DNA from: SB11 sp035906255
GTDB lineage: Bacteria; Bacteroidota; Bacteroidia; UBA8524
Assembly (NCBI GenBank): GCA_035906255.1
Contig: JAMIFM010000032.1
Span: forward strand, 11,636 to 75,635
Length of the DNA stretch: 64,000 nucleotides
Reading direction: 5' to 3'
Each line of letters begins with the position of its first letter. Position 1 is the stretch's first letter. The notes beneath the pieces are model-generated. The model was not told the origin of the DNA and did not search any database. It saw only the letters and a list, made by a program, of their open reading frames with translations. This document shows positions 34,190 to 42,286 of the stretch, one piece after another. The translations under genes were made by a program, and so were the position numbers.

Positions 34190-36268
34190 ATGCACCAAGC
34201 CTACGAAATACATAACGACCAGTACGGTGTGCGCATCAGCTACATATTATCGGATGCTGATAGAAAGCACAACGATAGTATTTGCGTGATTTCATACGAC
34301 GCTTATAAGTGGAGGGCTTGCAGAAAAAAAGACTTCCGGCTGCGCGAGGGAAAAGGGGCGGGAAATGAAGCGCTGGTGTATTTTGAGGCACTTCCGCACG
34401 AATGGAAACAGCTGATGCTGAAAAAATTTGGTGACCCGCGCAAGGCCGCACACCCGATGGAAAAGTTTTATACCCCTGATGGCGAAGCAAGGCGTTTTTA
34501 TACCCACTACCGCTTTAATGACGGCGAATATTTGAAGCCCGAACAGATTGAAAGGTACACCATAAATGCAAGCGTGCTTAATGCAATACAGTTGTTGGTA
34601 CCCCACCGCTCTGCAGAACGAAAAATGCGGGGCATAAGCACAAAAAAACTATGGGAAAGTGTGGTAGATGATGTAAAGAGTTTTAACACCGTGCTGGCAC
34701 AAAAACACAATACCCGCCACACCCTGCCCGAAAGCGGCGACAGGCTGCGCGACAGGCTGAAACTATACAACCAGCTTGGATACAGCGCACTGGTGGACGG
34801 ACGTAATAAAAACAGCAACAGCGTGGTGGTAACACCCCTGATGGTGGATGTATGGAAACAGATATATGCAGGGCAGCGGGGGCAAAAGCCCAACCACCTG
34901 GAAGTGTACCGATACTACATGGCATTTTTGGAGGGCACCCTTGAGATAATAAACAACAATACCGGCGAGGCATACGACCCAACCCATATAGATTTTAAAA
35001 GCTGCAGCGATAAAACCGTGTACAGCTACCAAAACCAGTGGCAAAACAAAATTGCCACGCATGCACGCCGCACAGGAAACGCGCAACAATACAAAGGCCA
35101 GTTTATACCCTACCACAAAACAAAAGCACCTGAATTTGCAGGCAGCCTGATAAGTGTGGATGACAGGCAGCCCAAGCTTGAGTATGCCCCCGGCAAACGG
35201 ATATGGAGTTATATAGCTGCCGATGTGGCCAGCCAGGCAATAACCTGCTGGGTGTACGGCGATACCAAAGAAGGATTGATATATGAGTTTTACAGGCAAA
35301 TGGCCCGCAACTACGGCCAATGGGAACTGCCCTTACCCTATGAACTTGAAGGCGAAATGAGTCTTAACTCAGGCTTGCGGGAAACACTGCTAAAAAACGG
35401 GGCTATGTTTCAGCGCGTAAGGCTGGAAGCCAACAACGCAAGGGGTAAGATTATAGAAAGGATATTTAGGGATATAGCCCACAAATACGAAAAGTTGATA
35501 CCCGGCTTTAAAGCCCGCCCCTTTGCCCGTGACGAGGCCAACCAACCCGGCCCCGAAAAACCACACTACTACACCAAAGAAGAGATTATACAGCTAAACA
35601 AGCGGGTGATATGGGAATGGAATAATGAACTGCACCCCAACCAAAAGCTGTATGAGGGAATGACGCGCTGGGATGTGTTTATGGATAAACAACACCCCGC
35701 ATTGCTTGCGCATTACCCTACACATTGGGCGGGTTTCCTTCCGTATTTGGGCAAAGCGCAAAAAACAAGCCTGAACGTTGGCCGTATTAAGCTGCAATAC
35801 AAAGATCGTATGCTGGGTATTAACGGGCAGGTAGCCCTGGGGGATGACTTAATAAACATAATGCGGCAGATAGAAGGCGAAGAGGTAATGGTGCACTGGC
35901 TGGATAACGATAAAGGACAGGTAATGAAAGCACTGGTATATACCCTTAGCGGCCAATACGTGTGCGAACTGATGGGCGATATGGAGTATAACCGTGCCAG
36001 CCTTGAGCGCACAGGGGATGACGAGGAAATTAGAAAAATAAACAGCGCATATACCAATACAGTGAACAGCTACATGCGCCGTGCGGTTAAAGAAATAGAC
36101 ACCGTAACACTGATACAGGCACCCAAACCGCAGGGCAGGTTTGTAATGCCGGGGCTGGATTATTACACCCCAACCGATGGGGATGCCGAGGTATTGCCGC
36201 CTATGGATGAGGAAAGCTATTTAATACCTGTTGAAACACCCGTTAAATCACTATTAGACAGATTTTAA
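34190..36268 (+). CDS. MuA-like DDE transposase
   Basis: The 692-residue protein has an N-terminal DNA-binding part, a catalytic RNase H-fold core and the Mu transposase C-terminal part. The first acidic residue is probably Asp324 (I-S-V-D-D), the third Glu423 (A-R-G-K-I-I-E-R-I-F). The second position aligns best with Glu389 (L-E-G-E-M-S-L-N-S-G), where MuA has Asp in I-D-N-T-R-G. It cuts and joins prophage ends during integration and replicative transposition. It precedes the MuB-like ATPase by 26 bp. Confidence 0.88.
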   Translation: MHQAYEIHNDQYGVRISYILSDADRKHNDSICVISYDAYKWRACRKKDFRLREGKGAGNEALVYFEALPHEWKQLMLKKFGDPRKAAHPMEKFYTPDGEARRFYTHYRFNDGEYLKPEQIERYTINASVLNAIQLLVPHRSAERKMRGISTKKLWESVVDDVKSFNTVLAQKHNTRHTLPESGDRLRDRLKLYNQLGYSALVDGRNKNSNSVVVTPLMVDVWKQIYAGQRGQKPNHLEVYRYYMAFLEGTLEIINNNTGEAYDPTHIDFKSCSDKTVYSYQNQWQNKIATHARRTGNAQQYKGQFIPYHKTKAPEFAGSLISVDDRQPKLEYAPGKRIWSYIAADVASQAITCWVYGDTKEGLIYEFYRQMARNYGQWELPLPYELEGEMSLNSGLRETLLKNGAMFQRVRLEANNARGKIIERIFRDIAHKYEKLIPGFKARPFARDEANQPGPEKPHYYTKEEIIQLNKRVIWEWNNELHPNQKLYEGMTRWDVFMDKQHPALLAHYPTHWAGFLPYLGKAQKTSLNVGRIKLQYKDRMLGINGQVALGDDLINIMRQIEGEEVMVHWLDNDKGQVMKALVYTLSGQYVCELMGDMEYNRASLERTGDDEEIRKINSAYTNTVNSYMRRAVKEIDTVTLIQAPKPQGRFVMPGLDYYTPTDGDAEVLPPMDEESYLIPVETPVKSLLDRF

Positions 36269-36294
36269 TAACCGATTAACCCAAAAATACACAC

Positions 36295-37203
36295 ATGCAA
36301 CTTACCAAAGATTTTAAGCTGAAAGTAATAGAGGCCATAAAAAAGGCACGGGCCAATTATGGCGGCAGCGACGCGGATTATGCCAAGCACCTGGATATAA
36401 ACAAAGCCATCCTTTCGCGCATACTTAACGGGGAAACAGAACGGGTGCTGGCTGATGGCGAGTGGCTAAGGCTTGCCCGCCATCTTGACGTAAACCCCAG
36501 CGAGCGCCGTTGGAATGCTGCCAAAACAGCAGTTTTTGAAGCCCTGCGACAAGAGATTGTGTTTTGCAAAACACACAGCAAAGGCCGTGTATTTGTAGAT
36601 GATTGCGGTATAGGTAAAACCTTTACCGCCAAATACCTGAGCCGCGAACTGAAACATTGCTTTTATGTGGATTGCAGCCAGGCCAAAACCAAAAACCAGT
36701 TTGTAAAAGCCCTTGCCCGCGCCATCGGGGTAGATAATAAGGGCCGCGTGATGGATATAAAGGAAAACATTAAATATTACCTGGCCAATATGCTTGAAAA
36801 ACCAATAGTGATATTGGACGAGGCCGGTGATTTGGATTACAACGCCTTTTTGGAAGTAAAAGAATTTTGGAATTCCACCGAAAACCGCTGTGGATGGTAC
36901 TTAATGGGTGCCGAAGGCTTCCGCTACAAAATACAACGTGGCATAAACAGTAAAAAGGTAGGATACCGCGAAATATTCAGCCGTTTCAGCGATAAGTTTT
37001 CATCTATTGTGCCTGCCGACAGGCAGGAGCGCCTTGCGTTTTATAACCGATTGATTACCGATGTATTGAGTGCAAACGTAGGCGATAAAGCTATTATACC
37101 TGCGTTGGTTAAAAAGTGCCTCACCGTAGATGAAAGCGGCGAAATAGGCGGTGTGCGCCGTGCTGAAAGTTTATTGATACTTACACAAAGCGAAGCTGCG
37201 TAA
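36295..37203 (+). CDS. MuB-like AAA+ ATPase (transposition target protein)
   Basis: The 302-residue protein has an N-terminal helix-turn-helix (Y-A-K-H-L-D-I-N-K-A-I-L-S-R-I-L), a Walker A-type loop D-D-C-G-I-G-K-T-F at 102-110 and Walker B I-V-I-L-D-E-A-G-D at 171-179. MuB binds ATP and target DNA and stimulates the transposase. The gene order transposase-MuB agrees. Its TAA overlaps the next start by one base. Confidence 0.88.
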   Translation: MQLTKDFKLKVIEAIKKARANYGGSDADYAKHLDINKAILSRILNGETERVLADGEWLRLARHLDVNPSERRWNAAKTAVFEALRQEIVFCKTHSKGRVFVDDCGIGKTFTAKYLSRELKHCFYVDCSQAKTKNQFVKALARAIGVDNKGRVMDIKENIKYYLANMLEKPIVILDEAGDLDYNAFLEVKEFWNSTENRCGWYLMGAEGFRYKIQRGINSKKVGYREIFSRFSDKFSSIVPADRQERLAFYNRLITDVLSANVGDKAIIPALVKKCLTVDESGEIGGVRRAESLLILTQSEAA

Positions 37204-37847
37204 TGGAAAAGAAAACAAGATTAAAACGCGCGCTTACGGTGGCCAACCTGCAGGCAAAAAAATTTAGCCTGATACCGTTTGAAGAGGGTGGCCCCTGGCA
37301 CAATGCTTTTTCGCAGCCTCAGGATACAGGTATAATATTTATTTGGGGCAACAGCGGAAACGGTAAAACCCAACTGATTATAGACCTGTGCAAAGAACTA
37401 TGCAGGCACTACAAAGTAGTTTTTAACTCATTGGAAGAGGGCGCGGAACACACCCTGCAAGAAAAAAGTGTAAACACCGGCCTTAGCGTGGTGCAAAACA
37501 ACTTACTGCTTGTGGAAGAGAGTATGGAAGAGTTAGCAGAGCGGTTGGATAAAAGCCGTAGCCCGCAGGTAGCCATAATTGATAGTGTACAATATACTGA
37601 CCTGAACAAAACTAAATACAAGGATTTTAAAAGGCGGTTTAAGGGTAAAAAGCTACTCATATTTATAAGCCACGCTGATGGTAACGAACCTGCCGGAAGC
37701 CTTGCAAAATTTATCCGTTACGATGCTATGCTAAAAATATGGGTAAAGGGTTTCCGCGCCACCAGTATGGGCAGGTATTACGGCCCAACGAAACAGTACA
37801 CTATTTGGAATGAAGGTTCTTCCGAGATATGGGGCGATAAAGAGTAA
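37203..37847 (+). CDS. RecA-like ATPase
   Basis: The 214-residue protein has Walker A G-N-S-G-N-G-K-T-Q at about 49-57 and Walker B V-A-I-I-D-S-V-Q-Y near 118-126. The fold resembles DnaB/RecA-type single-domain ATPases that some phages use in recombination or replication. It is translationally coupled to the MuB-like gene. It may replace or assist a second transposition or replication factor. Exact role unknown. Confidence 0.7.
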   Translation: MEKKTRLKRALTVANLQAKKFSLIPFEEGGPWHNAFSQPQDTGIIFIWGNSGNGKTQLIIDLCKELCRHYKVVFNSLEEGAEHTLQEKSVNTGLSVVQNNLLLVEESMEELAERLDKSRSPQVAIIDSVQYTDLNKTKYKDFKRRFKGKKLLIFISHADGNEPAGSLAKFIRYDAMLKIWVKGFRATSMGRYYGPTKQYTIWNEGSSEIWGDKE

Positions 37848-37871
37848 AATTATTTACCAAAAACTACAGAT

Positions 37872-38081
37872 ATGAAAGCAGAACAATTTAACCAAAAACA
37901 CCCCGTAGGCAGCAAGCTGATAGCTGATGTGTATGTGGGGCGTTCAGTAGTAACCGTAACACACCCCGCCTATATGGAGGGTACAGAGGCGGTTTTTAAA
38001 GGCAACTACGGCACTACTACCAATGCACTGATACTTGTGGATTGGGTGGTAAAAGAAAGCGAGGTGCAACATGAAAACTGA
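37872..38081 (+). CDS. Hypothetical early phage protein
   Basis: The 69-residue protein, with M-K-A-E-Q-F-N-Q-K-H-P-V-G-S-K-L, looks like a small beta-barrel (V-V-T-V-T-H-P-A...A-V-F-K-G). No family is recognised. It overlaps the next gene by 11 bp. Confidence 0.55.
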   Translation: MKAEQFNQKHPVGSKLIADVYVGRSVVTVTHPAYMEGTEAVFKGNYGTTTNALILVDWVVKESEVQHEN

Positions 38082-38448
38082 TGTAGAAGCTAAAATACAG
38101 CAGCTTACCGGTTGCACGTCGGACGAATATGCCATGCTGCAAAACAAACTTGGCATGGCATACTTAAACTACCGATACCCCGATGATATACAAGCTGTGC
38201 AGCTTACCAGCCAATCACGCGCATTTTGGCTATGGTACCGTAACCAATGGGATATTGCAGATATAGAATTTATCGGCACCTACATATACCACGATAATGA
38301 CCCTGATGTAATAGCCTGGCTTCGTGAAGAGTGGGTTAAAATCCATCAACCCATCAATATAAAAGCCTATCCGGGCAGGTATGTGCTTTTGGAAGTTTGG
38401 GGCTATTTCAAACCTAAAAAACAAGGCAGAGAGGCGGTGGGAGTATGA
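38071..38448 (+). CDS. Hypothetical early phage protein
   Basis: The 125-residue protein is rich in Tyr/Trp (R-A-F-W-L-W-Y-R-N-Q-W, Y-I-Y-H-D-N-D-P-D). No motif is recognised. It overlaps both neighbours (11 bp before, 4 bp after), showing it belongs to the early operon. Confidence 0.6.
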   Translation: MKTDVEAKIQQLTGCTSDEYAMLQNKLGMAYLNYRYPDDIQAVQLTSQSRAFWLWYRNQWDIADIEFIGTYIYHDNDPDVIAWLREEWVKIHQPINIKAYPGRYVLLEVWGYFKPKKQGREAVGV

Positions 38449-39104
38449 GTATTTTAGAGTTAAAGCCCCTACAATTAAAGGATATACGGGCAAAAATAAA
38501 ACACGTTGAGCAGGATATAAAAAACACTTACGGCGTTACCATCAAACTTAGCTTTTTGCACACAAAAGAGAATGTAGTTACCGATGTGGATTTAGATATA
38601 AGCACGCAGGCTACTGTGGGTGCTATAAAGAGGGCAGTGCTTGATTATTTTCAATGCCCGGAAGAAACCCTTATTACCGGCAATCGCGAGAAAAGTAAGG
38701 TAAGAGTTCGGCGTTTTTTTCTGCAGGCGCTAAAAGAATATACCGATTTATCACTAAAGCAACAGGGTTTACAAGTAGGTGGGCGAGACCATAGCACTGC
38801 CATCCATAACCACAACGAGTTTGATAACCAATACGATACCGATAAGTCATTTAGGGCGCAATGGATGGAGTTTAAAGGCTACGTGGATAAGTACTTATCT
38901 GATTTAGAAAAAAGTATGCCTGTAACACTGGAGGAGGTGGATGCTAAAATATCCCACAACGATGAGGTAGCAAAAATTGATGCAGAAATACTTGCGCTTG
39001 CTAATCAAATAGCTGATGCCACCAGCATAGATACTAAAAATGCGCTGTTGGATAAAAAGCGGGAATTAGTACTGAAAAAAGAACAATTAATAAACACCAT
39101 TTAA
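38445..39104 (+). CDS. Phage protein with DnaA domain IV-like DNA-binding region
   Basis: The 219-residue protein has, at about 58-125, the layout of the DnaA C-terminal domain: A-V-L-D-Y-F-Q-C, K-V-R-V-R-R-F-F-L-Q-A-L, T-D-L-S-L-K-Q-Q-G, then G-G-R-D-H-S-T-A-I at 112-120, the DnaA-box contact motif. No AAA+ domain is present. The C-terminal third is a long charged coiled coil. So it may bind DnaA-box-like sites without ATPase activity, recruiting or competing with host DnaA. The role is inferred. Confidence 0.8.
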   Translation: MSILELKPLQLKDIRAKIKHVEQDIKNTYGVTIKLSFLHTKENVVTDVDLDISTQATVGAIKRAVLDYFQCPEETLITGNREKSKVRVRRFFLQALKEYTDLSLKQQGLQVGGRDHSTAIHNHNEFDNQYDTDKSFRAQWMEFKGYVDKYLSDLEKSMPVTLEEVDAKISHNDEVAKIDAEILALANQIADATSIDTKNALLDKKRELVLKKEQLINTI

Positions 39105-39129
39105 AAACCATTTAAACAATAATAAAATC

Positions 39130-39651
39130 ATGGCTACAAGAAAAAAAGCACCGGTACAAGCCCCTGCCAGTACCGAAGAGGTAAACAACCTAATGAGCAG
39201 CTTTGCAAAAGCTGATGCCCGCAAGCGACAAATAACCGCAGCGATGGATGTAAAGTTTGCAGAAATAAGGGACGGTTATGCCGCAGAACTGGACACACTT
39301 GAAAAGACTATGGATGAGGCGCAAAGCAAAATGCAAGTGTGGGCAGAAAGCAACAGAAAAGAACTGTTTGAGAAAAAGAAAAGCATGGATTTTTCACACG
39401 GCACAATTGGTTTTCGCATGGGAACACCAGCGCTAAAGCCCCGCAAGGGTTTCCAGTGGAAAGGCGTGCTTGAGTTGGTAAAACAAAAGTTAAACGCCTA
39501 CGTGAAGGTGGAAGAGAGCGTGGATAAGGCCCGCCTTTTGGCCGACCGAGAAAGTCCCGAGGTGGCGCAGAGCCTTAACGGTGTTGGGCTGGAAGTAACC
39601 CAAACCGAAACCTTTTACATAGTACCCAAAACAGAGGAAGTAACCGCTTAA
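39130..39651 (+). CDS. Gam-like host-nuclease inhibitor
   Basis: The 173-residue protein has a long helical N-terminal half (A-D-A-R-K-R-Q-I-T-A-A-M-D-V-K-F-A-E-I) and the Gam-type C-terminal beta region (M-D-F-S-H-G-T-I-G-F-R, E-V-A-Q-S-L-N-G-V-G-L-E-V-T-Q-T-E-T-F-Y-I). Mu Gam binds double-stranded ends and protects them from RecBCD-like exonucleases. Position in the early transposition operon agrees. Eleven bp follow before variable protein 3. Confidence 0.88.
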   Translation: MATRKKAPVQAPASTEEVNNLMSSFAKADARKRQITAAMDVKFAEIRDGYAAELDTLEKTMDEAQSKMQVWAESNRKELFEKKKSMDFSHGTIGFRMGTPALKPRKGFQWKGVLELVKQKLNAYVKVEESVDKARLLADRESPEVAQSLNGVGLEVTQTETFYIVPKTEEVTA

Positions 39652-39661
39652 AAATAAACCT

Positions 39662-40141
39662 ATGTGTACTACAATTAATGTTAACAGAACGGCTGTATTA
39701 ACAGCTTACCGCAACGGCAGCGAAAGTTCGCGGGAAACCTTGCAAATTCTTTTCGGCAAAGATTTGTTTAACCAAAAAATCACCGAACAGGTGAAAACCT
39801 TTGAAGATGCGCTGGCAATAACCGGTGAGGACTGGTGCCCGCCGCAAGGTATGACATCTGACGAATTAGCTTACCGTAAGCTGAAAATTATTGCTAAAGC
39901 CCTGAACGAAGGGTGGACACCTGATTGGAGCAACCGCAACGAGTATAAATATACTGTATGGGCGGAGATTAAAGCCACAAAAGAGCAACCCGGCGGCGTT
40001 GGCTTCGTTGGTTCGGGCTGCGGTACCTGGCATACGATTACGAACTGCGGCTCGCGCCTTTGCTACAAATCAAGTGAACTGGCCCTATATGCAGGTAAGC
40101 AGTTTGAAGAGTTGTACAAAGATTTCTTTCTAATAAGGTAA
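39662..40141 (+). CDS. DGR variable protein 3
   Basis: The 159-residue protein has a unique N-terminal extension of about 42 residues, then the shared K-T-F-E-D-A-L-A-I-T-G, L-K-I-I-A-K-A-L-N-E-G-W-T-P-D-W, the repeat (G-G-V-G-F-V-G-S-G-C-G-T-W) ending C-G-S-R-L-C, and the C-terminal helix A-L-Y-A-G-K-Q-F-E-E-L-Y-K-D-F-F. It lies 46 bp upstream of the template repeat and 235 bp upstream of the reverse transcriptase, so it is the cis target. No export signal. Confidence 0.87.
   Translation: MCTTINVNRTAVLTAYRNGSESSRETLQILFGKDLFNQKITEQVKTFEDALAITGEDWCPPQGMTSDELAYRKLKIIAKALNEGWTPDWSNRNEYKYTVWAEIKATKEQPGGVGFVGSGCGTWHTITNCGSRLCYKSSELALYAGKQFEELYKDFFLIR
39989..40064 (+). repeat. DGR variable repeat VR3 (76 bp)
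   Basis: It aligns without gaps to the template, with thirteen mismatches at template adenines and the shared 3' T-to-C. It is the copy closest to the template; the 3' part of its variable zone still matches the template. Confidence 0.93.
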
Positions 40142-40186
40142 AAATTTGGGTTGTGTGCCGCATGAGTTGTGGTGCTGTCCCGTAGT

Positions 40187-40262
40187 CCCGGCAGCGTTGG
40201 CTTCGATGATTCGAACTACGATAACTGGAATACGAATACGAACTGCAGCTCGCACCTATGTT
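40187..40262 (+). ncRNA. DGR template repeat (TR)
   Basis: This 76-bp non-coding segment lies between variable protein 3 and the reverse transcriptase. It has twenty adenines, sixteen of them in the zone that differs among the targets, clustered in AAC/AAT/GAT/TAC-type codon positions. The 3' end (from about 40243) differs from all three variable copies at four positions (A40247, A40254, A40258, T40261), as an IMH* would. It is expected to be transcribed and copied by the reverse transcriptase with errors at adenines. The full template RNA boundaries cannot be seen. Confidence 0.92.
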
Positions 40263-40375
40263 GTGGGTTGAGTAAAAATATACGCGGCGCAAACCCTGCC
40301 ACTTGGCAAAAAACAAACAAATGATAAAAGGCTTTGGTAGCCATAGCGAAAAAGACTTTTTGACAGCAAAGGAAA

Positions 40376-41620
40376 ATGAAAAGAACAGGCAACATATACG
40401 CACAGATTTGTACGCTTGACAACCTGCGGTTGGCTGATAAAAAAGCACGTAGGGGCAAGGGAAATCAATATGGTGTCCGCGTTCATCAAAAGAACGCAGA
40501 AGATAACCTGCTGCGCCTGCAACATCTGCTGATGACTAAAACCTACGTGACCTCAAAATACACCACTTTTATTGTAAACGAGGGCAAAGAACGTGAGGTG
40601 TTTCGCCTGCCATACTTTCCTGACAGGATTTGCCACCACGCTATTATGAATGTGTTGGAGCCGATTTTCAAAGCAGTATTTACTGCTGATACTTATAGCT
40701 GCATACGCGGCAAGGGCATACACAATGCGTTTTATACCATCCGCCACGCACTGAAAGATGAACCGGGCACCAGGTATTGTTTAAAACTGGATATTAAGAA
40801 ATTTTATCCCAGTATCAACCACGATGTGCTAAAGTCTTTATTGCGGCACAAGTTTAAGGATAACGATTTATTATACCTGTTAGATGAGATTATAGACAGC
40901 GCGCCCGGCCTTCCAATTGGCAATTACCTTTCACAATACCTTGCAAACTTTTACCTATGCTATTTTGACCATTGGTTGAAGGAAACAAAAGGTGTTAAAC
41001 ATTACTTCCGATATGCTGATGATATAGTGGTACTGGCAGATAGCAAACCATATTTACACACTCTACTGGCGGATATACGCCAATACCTTACCGAAAACCT
41101 GAAATTAGAAGTTAAAAACAACTATCAGGTATTCCCTGTTGCAAGCCGCAGCCTTGATTTTATAGGGTACAGGTTTTACCACACCCATACGCTGCTACGC
41201 AAAAGTATTAAGCAAAATTTTGCCCGCAAGCTGGCCAAAGGGGCCAACCCAAAAACCATAGCATCCTATAACGGGTGGCTTTCACACGCCAATTGCATTA
41301 ACCTATACAATGAACTGATGAGAAAGTTTAGCGAACTAAATATAACCATTGAAAATAAGAGTTTCACGGGCGAGAAAATCGCTATAAAAAAAATACTCAA
41401 CAAAGAAATATCGGTGGTGGCCTATAAAATAGGAGGCTCAAAATACACTGATAAAGGCACGGGTAAATGCCTTCACCTGCAAATAACCCTTAATGGCGAT
41501 AAGCGGGTGGTGTTTACAGGCTCATCAACCCTGATGCAGCAAATTGAAAAAGTGCCCGCTGATGCATTTCCTTTTGTAACCACAATTATTGAAGTAGAAG
41601 ATAGATACGAATTCACCTAA
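40376..41620 (+). CDS. DGR reverse transcriptase
   Basis: The 414-residue protein has the reverse transcriptase palm: C-L-K-L-D-I-K-K-F-Y-P-S-I at about 135-147 (first catalytic Asp139), G-L-P-I-G-N-Y-L-S-Q at 178-187 (the SQ motif typical of DGR enzymes) and F-R-Y-A-D-D at 211-216. The N-terminus (G-N-I-Y-A-Q-I-C-T-L-D-N-L-R-L-A) also matches DGR/group-II-related enzymes. The last about 120 residues, from S-F-T-G-E-K near 335, form an extra C-terminal part of unknown fold. It copies the template RNA into cDNA with adenine-specific errors. No separate Avd gene is adjacent. Confidence 0.93.
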   Translation: MKRTGNIYAQICTLDNLRLADKKARRGKGNQYGVRVHQKNAEDNLLRLQHLLMTKTYVTSKYTTFIVNEGKEREVFRLPYFPDRICHHAIMNVLEPIFKAVFTADTYSCIRGKGIHNAFYTIRHALKDEPGTRYCLKLDIKKFYPSINHDVLKSLLRHKFKDNDLLYLLDEIIDSAPGLPIGNYLSQYLANFYLCYFDHWLKETKGVKHYFRYADDIVVLADSKPYLHTLLADIRQYLTENLKLEVKNNYQVFPVASRSLDFIGYRFYHTHTLLRKSIKQNFARKLAKGANPKTIASYNGWLSHANCINLYNELMRKFSELNITIENKSFTGEKIAIKKILNKEISVVAYKIGGSKYTDKGTGKCLHLQITLNGDKRVVFTGSSTLMQQIEKVPADAFPFVTTIIEVEDRYEFT

Positions 41621-41632
41621 TAACATAAAATT

Positions 41633-42037
41633 ATGCTACTCGGATTTAAAAAACAGTTTGTGCCAAAAATACAGGCAGGCACCAAAATACATACTCTTCG
41701 TGATGACCCCGCCGACCGTTGGAAGCTGGGTAACAAAATACACATGGCCACCGGCATCCGCACGCCAAAGTATAACTGCTTTAACGATACCCACAACTGC
41801 AAAAGCACCCAAATGGTTACGCTGGGCTATGATAGCGAAGGCGAATTTTACATACAGGTGTTTAACGGCCAAACGCTGGCAGCAGAACTGCACGGCGTAG
41901 AACAGGAGATTTTTGCCAAAAACGACGGGTTTGATTCCCTGGAAGACTTAAAAGCGTGGTTTGACCCCGAAATACAAGCCAACGAAGGCACTTATACCCA
42001 TAAAAAACTAATCCACTGGACTGATTATAAGTATTGA
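41633..42037 (+). CDS. ASCH-like domain protein
   Basis: The 134-residue protein starts L-L-G-F-K-K-Q-F-V-P-K-I-Q-A-G-T-K-I-H-T-L-R-D, the pattern of ASCH/PUA-related domains (K-I-x-x-G-x-K-x-x-T-x-R) that bind RNA or modified nucleotides. It lies 12 bp after the reverse transcriptase gene, so cotranscription is likely. A role in the DGR is possible but not shown; such genes are also common in Bacteroidota phages without DGRs. Confidence 0.65.
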   Translation: MLLGFKKQFVPKIQAGTKIHTLRDDPADRWKLGNKIHMATGIRTPKYNCFNDTHNCKSTQMVTLGYDSEGEFYIQVFNGQTLAAELHGVEQEIFAKNDGFDSLEDLKAWFDPEIQANEGTYTHKKLIHWTDYKY

Positions 42038-42038
42038 T

Positions 42039-42284
42039 ATGAAACAAATTAAACTATTTATAAGAGGGTTTTTGCAAGTGTTTTTAGTGTCAATTAGCAC
42101 TCTTTGCATCGCCAACAAAATATACATAGCTGCTGCAATTGTCAGCTACTGTATAGGCTGGCTTTGGCAAGCAAACGTTAAACGAACAGTTGCAAATACG
42201 GCTATTGATATACATATATATAATATCGGCAGTTCAGTGGGTACTGTTACCGGAATTTATTTAGTGACAACTTTTATAAAGTAA
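42039..42284 (+). CDS. Small membrane protein
   Basis: The 81-residue protein has two hydrophobic segments (F-L-Q-V-F-L-V-S-I-S-T-L-C-I-A and I-Y-I-A-A-A-I-V-S-Y-C-I-G-W-L-W) and a third at the C-terminal end. It starts directly after the ASCH-like gene and ends 2 bp before the PAPS-reductase-like gene. No family recognised. Confidence 0.5.
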   Translation: MKQIKLFIRGFLQVFLVSISTLCIANKIYIAAAIVSYCIGWLWQANVKRTVANTAIDIHIYNIGSSVGTVTGIYLVTTFIK

Positions 42285-42286
42285 AG

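Noticed and set aside
40321..40419. Small reading frame (32 codons) between template and reverse transcriptase.
   Set aside because: It overlaps the reverse transcriptase start in another frame and resembles no known protein; it is likely chance.
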